DNA from: Hofstenia miamia
Taxonomy: Eukaryota > Xenacoelomorpha > Acoela
Direction of reading: 5' to 3'
Length of the DNA stretch: 64,000 nucleotides
Assembly: GCA_004352715.1 (NCBI GenBank)
Contig: SCFE01000003.1
Location: 366,050-430,049 of the forward strand
The notes beneath the pieces were generated by a model that ran no database searches, had not been told where the DNA came from, and saw nothing but the letters and a program-made list of their open reading frames with translations. A program made the translations under genes and the position numbers. This document shows, piece by piece, positions 1-9,700 of this stretch (positions are counted from its first letter, which is position 1; every line of letters begins with the position of its first letter).

Positions 1-656
1 TTTGATAGCACTTTTGNCTAAGAGGTTGCTTCCGGGGAGCATATAAAGAAAAAAACTAAAACGCTGGATTGAAATCATTCGTTTTTCAATAAAAATGTGA
101 TCATGATTTTCTTCCGTTTTTTATGTTTTTTGATAGCACTTTTGCCATAACTTTTTTATTTATCAAGATAATCTAATGAAACTTTCTGTGCTTGTACAAC
201 AGGCATACAGGAGTGTTGTGTTCTAAGGATTTGAAGATCTCTTTTAATTTAAAAATGTTACAAACTTTAATGTCATACAATTTTTGACAATTTTAGTACA
301 TATTTTTATACGGCTATAAATGTAACAGATTGAGATCTTCTTCAAAACCCATAGAACAAAACATTCTTCATTATGTTTCTAAACCCCTCTCTAAATTTTG
401 TACCAATTGATTGAGAAGGTTTTTCATGAATGGAATAGTCCCATAGCCACTTTTTTATATTTGAGACATGTGTGACCTTGACCTTTTTGACCCCATGACC
501 TCTAAATTAAGTAAGGTCACCAACATTTCATGTGGTTTCGAAAGTTCAATCCACCAGCTAAACCATGTGAAAGAATGAGGGCTCTAATACTATTTTTTTA
601 TTTTTTATGATTTTTTAAAGTCGACAACTCCTCTCCCGGTGATACTCCCCCCTTAA
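1..656. mobile_element. TTAA-flanked miniature element, copy 1 (5' part missing)
   Basis: Positions 28-656 match 2718-3346 almost base for base over equal lengths. The element ends CCGGTGATACTCCCCCC followed by TTAA at 653-656. The left end is cut by the window and by an N at 17. A TTAA target with a G-run at the inverted end fits Kolobok- or piggyBac-type transposons; no transposase is encoded here. Confidence 0.7.
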
Positions 657-906
657 GTGAACTTCATCCACAAAGTGCTGATTTTGAACTCGCACTTCTT
701 GGGAAAGGTGCGCGTTAAACTCCATACCCCACAAATCAGCTATTGTGGTACAAAGCTGAAGATTGTACCTGGGTATGAGGTCCGGAAACCTTGCAGAAAT
801 GATTGGTGATATGATCACCCTCTTTGGATCTATGTGGTGAACAATGTCAATTATATCGCCACCAACCCTTCTAGGATCTCTGTATCTAAAAATTACTGCA
901 TCAGTA
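657..906 (-). pseudogene. Fragment resembling an SGNH-hydrolase domain, probably transposon-derived
   Basis: The minus strand is open from about 906 to 657. It reads RYRDPRRVGGDIIDIV, then RVIISPIISARFPDLIPRYN, then FVDEVHLR. The hydrophobic strand before an Arg-Pro segment and the terminal D-x-x-H-L resemble the end of SGNH/GDSL-type domains found in some retroelements. It stops at the TTAA of the miniature element, so the element appears to have inserted into it. The assignment is by pattern only. An AG at 880 could make it a spliced exon instead. Confidence 0.35.
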
Positions 907-967
907 TTTGAAAAAATAATTAAAAAATAATATTTTTGTTAATTCTAGGCAAGTGTTTTTAATAAGA

Positions 968-969
<2 letters not shown>

Positions 970-1013
<44 letters not shown>
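970..1013. repeat. (TA)n microsatellite
   Basis: A perfect TA dinucleotide run of about 44 bp. Confidence 0.95.
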
Positions 1014-1016
<3 letters not shown>

Positions 1017-1219
1017 TTTATACAGATAATATGAAAATTTGAAAAGGCTTTACTTAGCGGCAGACCGGTTTGAATGTCGATATACTTAGATCAAATTCTT
1101 TATTGATGAACTCTGAAAAATTTGTATACTCAACTATTACTTCAAATACATTAATATATTGATTTTTTGTCCAAAAAAGATTTTTCAACTTCGACTTTTT
1201 CTTACAAAATATCTGAATT

Positions 1220-1261
1220 TGGCGCTAAGTATAATATACAGTTTTTTGTTACTTAGCGCCA
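1220..1261. repeat. Short inverted repeat TGGCGCTAAGTA
   Basis: A perfect 12-bp inverted repeat (1220-1231 and 1250-1261) with an 18-bp spacer. Related words (TTACTTAGC) recur near 1050 and 1452, and TTGGCGCTAA recurs at about 35243, each beside a (TA)n tract. These may be ends of a small element family that inserts at TA repeats. Confidence 0.6.
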
Positions 1262-1462
1262 TATATAAATTGGTATCACGCATGAAGAACAGTAACTTCA
1301 AAATTTCAGTTCATATATTCTTCAATAAATTTGAAACAATTAGGTACAATTTATCAAAAATGCAATTAAAAATGTGAACATTTTATTTTGAGATTGAAAA
1401 AACAATTAAACATTTGTAAAGATAAACATATAAATATAAATGAGATAGTTTTACTTAGCTCC

Positions 1463-1464
<2 letters not shown>

Positions 1465-1496
<32 letters not shown>

Positions 1497-1511
1497 NNNN
1501 NNNNNNNNNNN
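1465..1511. repeat. (AT)n microsatellite running into a 15-N gap
   Basis: An AT dinucleotide run at 1465-1495 is followed by N at 1497-1511. The gap was probably caused by the microsatellite. Confidence 0.9.
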
Positions 1512-2289
1512 AAAACCTTTAACATGAAATAAAATTTCAAGAAAATCGTATTGACCAAAACTATGAGCGATCGAATGCAATTGTATACGCATTTATTGAG
1601 AAAGATGAGCACATCTTAAAAGACATAAACCAATCTATGCCTTCTAGATCGAATGACAACATACATCAACAACGATTAATTATATTTGGTATCCCTGAGG
1701 CAGTTTGTGGTCAAAATAATCCCTCTCATTATAAATCCAATGTTATTAATATATTTAATCATATTGGGGTTGATGTTAATTGTGTAGTTGATGTTTTTTG
1801 CATTTGACAATTCAAATGAAATTCTGTTAAACCTCACTCACACTCACTTCTAGTAAATGTAGGTTCCATTTGGTTTTGGAACAAACGAATTATATTGGCA
1901 AATGCCTATAAGTTGAAACATTACGCATTACATATATATGAAAGCTGAGCGTGGTCAAAGAGATCGTATTATAGAATCTAAATTATTAAAGAAGAGACGT
2001 GAACTTTTACAAAATGGCGCTCATCGCAATGAATTAAAAATAAGAAATGCAAAACTCTATTGTAATGGCACTCAAGTTGATGTTGAATTGTGACTAACGA
2101 ATTTAACTGCATGTATACGAATTGTCAAAGCTTTGCTAATGCAATAACCTATTGTTGAAATTAATCCATGGTCTGTATTCAACAAATCGTTTGCTATTAG
2201 GGAATTCGCATATTGATATTCTTGCTCGAATAGAATAGATGACTCAGATAATGTAATTATATCATCATTAACTACAAATGGATATCTAT
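1512..2289 (+). pseudogene. Decayed LINE: ORF1 and start of the endonuclease ORF
   Basis: Broken plus-strand frames read RLIIFGIPEAVC, the LI-x-G-x-PE motif typical of CR1/Jockey-group ORF1 proteins. These are followed by an RRM-like stretch (VINIFNHIGVDV), then KKRRELLQNGAHRNELKIRN and a stop near 2091. A second frame then starts FNCMYTNCQSFANAIT, matching the first strand of AP-endonuclease domains (LYTNxxSL). At least two frame breaks and an in-frame stop near 1808 show it is dead. It is cut at 2290 by the TTAA element. Confidence 0.65.
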
Positions 2290-3346
2290 TTAAGGGGGGA
2301 GTATCACCGGGAAAATTGTCAAATCACCGAATCTCGCAAATCGCGTTTAAACCCAGTGTTTATGAGGGAGTCATTATTAAACTGTATGATACTTTTTAAA
2401 TTTTTGAAATCCATCAAGTAGTTTATTTTTTACAATTTTTTTTCTGATGGTAGGTATCTGTAGTAACACATTTGTTTGGCATAGCAACGATATTTCAAGT
2501 TGGATATTTTTTTTAGTTTGCTGTCTAAAGGTAATAAAACAATAAGGATCTCCCCGATTGTTTACAAACAAAATCACGTTTCCAAGCGGTTTCTTCAAAC
2601 ACTCCTCCTGTAACTTTCAATTTTCAACATTAATTTTATAGATTTAGATACTTNGAACGAAGGCGCAGAAAATTGGCAACAGAGGAGTCTAAGAAGATTT
2701 CAGAAGGCTTTCCGTATGCTTCCGGGGAGCATGTGAAGGAAAAAAACTGAAAAGTTGGATTGAAGTCATTCGTTTTTCAATAAAATTGTGATCATGATTT
2801 TCTTCCGTTTTTTATGTTTTTTGATAGCACTTTTGCCATAACTTTTTTATTTATCAAGATAATCTAATGAAACTTTCTGTGCTTGTACAACAGGCATACA
2901 GGAGTGTTGTGTTCTAAGGATTTGAAGATCTCTTTTAATTTAAAAATGTTACAAAACTTTAATGTCAACAATTTTTGACAATTTTAGTACATATTTTTAT
3001 ACGGCTATAAATGTAACAGATTGAGATCTTCTTCAAAACCCATAGAACAAAACATTCTTCATTATGTTTCTAAACCCCTCACTAAATTTTGTACCAATTG
3101 ATTGAGAAGGTTTTTCATGAATGGAATAGTCCCATAGCCACTTTTTTATATTTGAGACATGTGTGACCTTGACCTTTTTGACCCCATGACCTCTAAATTA
3201 AGTAAGGTCACCAACATTTCATGTGGTTTCGAAAGTTCAATCCACCAGCTAAACCATGTGAAAGAATGAGGGCTCTAATACTATTTTTTATTTTTTATGA
3301 TTTTTTAAAGTCGACAACTCCTCTCCCGGTGATACTCCCCCCTTAA
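2290..3346. mobile_element. TTAA-flanked miniature element, copy 2
   Basis: It starts TTAA + GGGGGGAGTATCACCGG at 2290 and ends with the inverse, CCGGTGATACTCCCCCC + TTAA, at 3346. The inverted ends extend imperfectly inward to GACAA/TTGTC. Most of the interior is non-coding. An open stretch on the minus strand at 2377-2598 may be a transposon coding remnant, but I do not recognise it. An N at 2654 means the two halves could be joined from different copies. Confidence 0.7.
3287..3292 (-). terminator. Candidate polyadenylation signal AATAAA
   Basis: This is the first canonical AATAAA I find on the minus strand downstream of the stop at 3462, about 170 nt away. It lies inside the TTAA-flanked transposon at 2290-3346. 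Confidence 0.25.
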
Positions 3347-3407
3347 ATTTGTAAATTTTAGTTGAATGCACTATTATTCAATCCAAGAATTGTAAGTGCA
3401 AAAAAAA

Positions 3408-3408
3408 A

Positions 3409-3446
<38 letters not shown>
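3408..3446. repeat. (TTA)n microsatellite
   Basis: About a dozen TTA units, just downstream of the CAP-Gly gene stop codon. Confidence 0.9.
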
Positions 3447-3461
3447 TTAGCAAGAATCTGC

Positions 3462-3736
3462 TTATAACACGCTGGATTTTTTAATTAAAGATACCAGCTC
3501 GAACAAAAAAATTGAAAACAAGTATAGTAATGAAATAAATGTTGAAATAAAACCTGGACTAGTAAGTTTCATTTGTGGAAGACTGCCATATTCCTGAGTT
3601 GATTGGAGATTTTCAGGTTGTTTTCTATTCTTTGTAAATGTGTGAAAACGAGATTCGAGAATAACATGCTCCTTCATCTCAGTTTCTACTAAGTTTGATT
3701 CTCTAGGCGAAGAAATACTTGATGGCAGCGATGGTT
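3462..3736 (-). CDS. CAP-Gly gene last coding exon, possible tail anchor
   Basis: The acceptor AATTTTAG|AACCAT restores the phase-1 codon left by exon 6 as Glu. The frame then runs 90 residues to TAA. The first 60 residues are polar; the end is a 23-residue hydrophobic run (starts FISTFISLLYLF) followed by KKSSVL, like a tail-anchored membrane protein. An alternative donor, CCAG|GTTTTA at 3553/3554, is in phase 1 and would remove the hydrophobic tail, so the membrane segment may be intronic read-through. Confidence 0.6.
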
Positions 3737-6700
3737 CTAAAATTCCCATTTGTAAAGCAACAGAAATTTATTCAAATTCCCGCCAACTGGTTTAAGCGTT
3801 TTGCGGACAGCAACTGCAACTATTTAATCTGAAGAAAACACTATACAATATCTAGTTCTGACTGAATACACTGTGCAACAGAGTTGGTAAAAAAGTGTAT
3901 TTTTTACAAAGAAAAACATCTTAAACGTTTAAAACAATGTTTTTTTGCTGTTACACAAACCCACTCCGAGATACTAAAACTTTGCCGAAAACATATAGTA
4001 TAGCAAACATTGAATGATAAATTTATCAATATTCATTTTTGGTATGATACATGTAAAAAACGCAAATTATGCTATTTTTTGGTAAAAACCAATTATGAAA
4101 AAAGAATGAATGAAACTCAAAAATTATTTTCCAAACTCCAAAAAATTCTGTATGAATTTGAAAAAAACCATTTAAAAAAACTGCAAAAAACATTTGTTTT
4201 AAACAGGTCCTGTTTAAAACATGCCAATCTTGGTGCAACATAAAATTTTTGCTAGAACAAAATTGGTAGATTCTAAAAAGTAAATCTGCTTACATTTTAA
4301 AAATCGAATTCGTTTTTCTTGATTAGCCACAGATTTTTCGAAATTTTGCATTTCATATTTACAGGGGTTAATCTTATAGCGTAAGGGTAAAAATATACAC
4401 GAGTTTAGCGTTACAACATACAACCATAGACGCACTATTGTATTGCTGCATTGCTCTAAAGCCTAGGAGTTTTATTAAGCCAATTGTAACAGGCTTGCAG
4501 AGAGGATGCACAAAATAATGTTAGGACAGCAAAGACAGTCAAAAGCACTATATACAAAAAGAATGGCCCAGAGAAGAGCATTAGTACCAAGAGTAATGAA
4601 CATAATTTGTGAATCTCTCGCTCTTGGAAAAAATCATTTTACCACCAACTGTTTTTGTTTAAGCTATCGATAAGAATAATCCTAATGACAAATCTCCTAA
4701 GCTTTAAAGGGTAGAGGTTCACGAAGGTGTCGCTATTCTAAGTTAATCTTTTGAATAATTGCCAGAAAAAAGATTAGGGTTTCATTAGTTGATCTAAATT
4801 TCATAGTGCAGAGTAATAATTCATGAACTTTTAAAAGAATTACAAGCCCATGGGCTGTAAGATGCCCCTAATATCTTTGCAGCGTTTGTAACGAGCAAGA
4901 GCAATTCCAGAAGTGTTTTCCTTGCCATAACGGAACACTATAATGGCAAGCGAACTGTGATTATTATGGCTGACTAAACCCGAGGCCTAATGAAAGAATC
5001 TTCAACGCCATAGAAGAAAAAGAGGAGTGAACACTTTTGATAAAGTTATTTTTTGCAATTGCAATTGCCTTAGGTTACATTGTCTGTAAAGAACCCAAAT
5101 ATAAATAAAATTTGACTTTACTGAGAAACTAGGCTAACCAAGAAAAACGAATATCAGATTTGAAATCAGCGCATTCAAGTTGATTATCATTGCGAACACG
5201 GCTCTTGAAAATGTTCAAAGTCGAAATTTGTTTTCTGTGTCAAGTGGTTTGTGAATTTTTCGAAAATGTCATAATTTGTAAGACAAAAACCATAGCATGT
5301 ATACTACGTAAGTGGTCTTGAATAAATGTTATTTGGGCTATTTTTCGAATTGATTCCATGAAATAACTTATAATTTGGTTTAAATTGTTATTTGATTAAT
5401 TAGCAAGTAATACAAAGTGAAACATGTAAAGAGCAGATCAACAAAAATATTGGAATTATAACTCATTAGTTGCTTATAACAAGTAATACAAAGGGACAGC
5501 TTAACAATCAATGCAAGCCATGTAAATGCCATTGTTCCCATTAAAATAAAAATATGACTGTCAATACAGCTTATCAAATCAGTTAGACATATTAAGATGA
5601 TTTGTAGTCACAAATTTCATTGCAAATCAGAAGACATGCGAGTAAATAATTAACAAGCAACTGTTAGTAAGAATGGTAACAAGTCGTGAGAAAATGGAGG
5701 GTAAATCGCAATTCACCTGGATCAATAAACGTTAAGCAAGGCAGCGGATCATCTATTGGTTGTGCGATTTCAAATACTTTTTCTAAACATTATATCAGCA
5801 ATAAGGGTAAACCAATTATTTTAAATAGCTGGAATGCACACAAAAGTTATTTGGGGAAAAGAATGCTTGGCTTATGGCAATTGAAATTTCAAAGAAAAAA
5901 TACTAACGAAGTACTTACCCTGATTTTCAATAACTTTCTCCTTGCTTTTTGCCCTTTTTACTGGAGCCGCAATTCTTCCTTTGCTAGAGGGTTTTGCAAG
6001 AGGTCTCTTTGCCTTTACTTCTGTCCGTTGTGTTCGCAATGACTGTGTTTTAGCAGTGGAATTAACTGATGAGGAAGACTGCGATTTATTAAGAGCGGAG
6101 AGCGATGACGAAGGGTGGGAAATATCACGTTGCTTTCCAGTAGTTGATAGGGAATTCTTTTTGGGTTTCGTGGAAAGTGTTGTTGGACGCGTTGGTCGGT
6201 TGATTGGAGAAGCCGTGGCAAGGGTAGATGGCGCTGTGTTCTCATAAGATTTGAGTTTATCAACTGCAGATGAGAGCAAAGACTCCGTCTCGTCGTCGGA
6301 AACTACGGAGTCGACTCCCGCCAGACCCATTATGGGACGCTCAATCGTGGGTATATGCACCGGAGGACTTTCTGGCAAATCAGCAACTTGATTAAAGGGT
6401 TCTCCGTCGTCATCTAGGGACGACATATCTGATTCTTTTGGCACATCATCATACAGATGGTCACTGTCTTGAAGTAATGGACCCTCACTGGATTTCGGCG
6501 ATTTATTGTCCTCATCCAATAAATTCTCCTTCTCTCCAGTATCTAAATTAGTGTGCTTAATTTAAGAAGCTTTGAGTGCATAGGTTTCAAATCGAATAAA
6601 TGCATATTAAGTTCACAGTGGAGAGCAAATGCGGTCTAATACAATAGTAAATTAAGTTACTATTTAAATAATGGACACATCTGTTACACTAACCGTGGAA

Positions 6701-9700
6701 TGAGGCTGAGACGGGCATGAGCCGATCACGACGATGAGTTGGCATATTATCCAAACGATCCAAGGTGTTTCCATTGCTGTGTTCAGCTTCAAAAATGGTC
6801 TCCAGATATTTTTCCATATCAGTAGACATCATATCTCCGGTGTCATTGAGGGGAATAATATGGGATCGCGGTCTCTCTTCAGGAGAATCATCCCCTTTGG
6901 TAGTAAAAATTCTCTCCGAAGCTTCAGTTTTGGGTTCGGGGCTAGGGCAATTGAATAAACTTCGGGCTTCTCGCAACGCCGATCCAGGTTCGCCTAAAAC
7001 AAAAATGAAACGCGATAAAGGTGTCTACTTGACGACTTAAAGTTTTTTTATAATATAAACTCTCGGTCAACCGCAGCTAAATTGAAAATGCAGCAGTTAG
7101 GTAAGTTTTTGTTTATATACTATTAGTAGCTCTTCATTTGCTGTTCAATATATGAATTATGAGTGACTTTTAACTCAAAATTAGTCTGGATGGATAATAA
7201 AAACGTTTCATTCTATATTATCCACCTAACACTAATTTAAAGTATGAAAGAAACCGAGCGGATAACCAGGAGTTTATTGTTGAAAATGTTGCTCAAAAAT
7301 ACAAATAAATGAAACCTTTATCATTTTGTAATGAAAGTTGGAATTCTTCAAATAGATTCCAAGGTTGAACGTTTGTAGGCGTCGAAGCTTCTGAATAGCT
7401 ATGTCTCAATTGAGGCCTAGTAAGCGCAGATGTGGTGCCAGGTGAGCACATGCTAGATCTCGAACCTTTTTTCGACCCCTTAAATTTCTCCCTTCTCATA
7501 ACTACCGGTGGCTGTTGGGGTTTATCTTCTGTTAATTGTTTTGGGGCTTCAGAAACAGGAGACGCTACCGTCTGTTTTGGTTGAGGTTCGGTCTAATAAA
7601 TTCATTCTCAATATTTCCAATCAAAATAAATTAAAATAATAAAAATTTTATTAAGAACTATTTCCTTCCTCTTTTCTTGAGTACAACCATCATTGGTGCA
7701 ATAATTATTTAAAAGTAAAAAGCTTTTACAAATTGCAAATATTCTAATTAAGGCCGAATAAGATGCTTTCAAATATTTAACAACAAATTCTTAAGTAAAT
7801 TCCAATATAATTGCAATACATACATGAACATGAACAGGGGAGGTTGGTGTTCTCTCCTGAGCTTGCTTCTTGTTGGTTGCTTTCGGTGAGAGCAGTTTAA
7901 ATGATCGCGCCTGCTTTGGAGTGACCGGTGCACTACTCTCACTAAAATTTGCAGGAGGATGTTGAACGAGTGTATCGACAGGAACGAACAGGCCGAAATT
8001 CATTGGGCACTGGAAATAACGAACGCCTTCTACCGCCCCGTCATTCTTACCAATTGCTCTATACAGTTCAAGTCCAGCATACGTAATCTCGCCACCAAAA
8101 TGGGTCTTTCCTAAGAAGCGCACAACACACTTTCGTTCCTTATGCCAAACCACATCACCAACCTAAAATGAATATGAAACCACAAGTTATGGAAATGTTA
8201 GGGATTAACCCAATATCTATAGAATGCATGTATTTCCAAATTAGACTATGTCCAATGAGTATAAGAATAAAGTTATGGGTACCTTAACGGGTTGTGGTGT
8301 TGTTGGCTTCTGATTGGCCCCATTGGAATTAGGATTGTAAGTATGATGCGCTACGTCTCTTCTTCGATCATTCTTAACCTTCGACTTTAACGTCGGCAGC
8401 AGACTTCGCCGCTTCTTCGATTGATCATTTGGATGCTTTGTTTTTACTGGCGATGGCTAAAATATCATGCATTAAAGATAAACTGTTTTATGAAATCGTA
8501 ATAAACATATTTAAAATATATAAAATACAACTCACAAAAATTATTCTAAAATCAGGCGCAGCTCTAGGGGGGGCAGCGTCCTCCCTTTTTGAGGTACTTC
8601 CCAAAACATCATTTCTATGCATTTCAAATATTTTTCATATTGATGTTTGTCATTAAAAATTTAAAGTTAGCAATGCATACAATCTTTTATTAAGAATATA
8701 GATGTTTATATTACTCTTTATTTATAAATTTTCTCAACACAAAAACAGGAATATGCCTCTGTTTCAAAAATCCTAAAGCCGCGCCTGTCAAATCAATATC
8801 ACAAAAACATATTAGAAATGTATTAACTAAACGCATTAGAATAGATAGAGATAAGCTTTTAACAATTGATTGAGAAGTTCAATAAGAAATACAAGGGGAA
8901 CATTTACAATCGTAGAAAATAAAACCACAGAATTTTTTAACCATGAGCTTAAATCTCAATATCTGGATACTATATGATCCTTTATGTGAATATTGGAATA
9001 AAAATAAATATTTAGTGATTTTCGTACGAGAAAAATCATTTTTTAAAAAAAAAATTCTGTCTTAAAAAGAGAACCTCCACGCCATTACACTTTCTGCAGC
9101 ATTTTATTAGATTTTGTGTAAGTTACAAATACATAATCGTTTTAGGAAAGAATTATTTATATCGCTCACACAGCTCAAAATTTTCTAAAACCGCGCGTGT
9201 ATTTACTAATTCTGATCTATAACTTGTTTTCTTTCTCTTAAAGTCATATTATTCATATTTCTTAGCTATAATATCATGGAATTCGGTGTTTCTTGTACAT
9301 AAAAAATAAAAAATGATGACTATGCATGCTGCTAGAGATAGCACCTGTGTATCTTGGAATTACAAGATTACATTATCAGACAAACGTGACAAATTACTGA
9401 AATGTCTTACCAAATTTTCTTGTTATTTCGTATTTGTCTTGCATAAGTATATACACTAGAGGATCCACGCGTTGCCATTTCTCGATCATTTGATATAATA
9501 TTGAAATTGAGCCTACTCTATATAAGCGACCTTGGCGCCTTTCTATTAAGGTATTGGTCAAAGTATAGAGATAGTTAACACAGCCAATTACTTTTGCCAC
9601 TGCATTTTTACTCCCCACTCAAATCCTGAAAAACAAATGTTTTGCTACAAGCTCAAAACTAATAACGCGTTTTGCACCTTCATTGACGACGAGACTGTTC

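Noticed and set aside
5380-5577. Hydrophobic open frame in intron 6 that could be an alternative membrane exon
   Set aside because: The available acceptors give phase 2, incompatible with the phase-1 junctions of exons 6 and 7.
5686-7040. Plus-strand open frames over 5686-7040
   Set aside because: They are shadows of the minus-strand exons 5 and 6, whose phases and splice sites are consistent.
9040-9200. Possible third copy of the CAGGCGCGG family (AAACCGCGCGTG near 9188)
   Set aside because: Only one end-like word matches; no second end or shared interior.
9394-9618. 75-codon open frame on the minus strand in intron 1, ending at a fair donor
   Set aside because: It has no ATG, all frames from the nearest acceptor hit stops, and an internal acceptor gives phase 1-1, which does not fit between two phase-0 exons.
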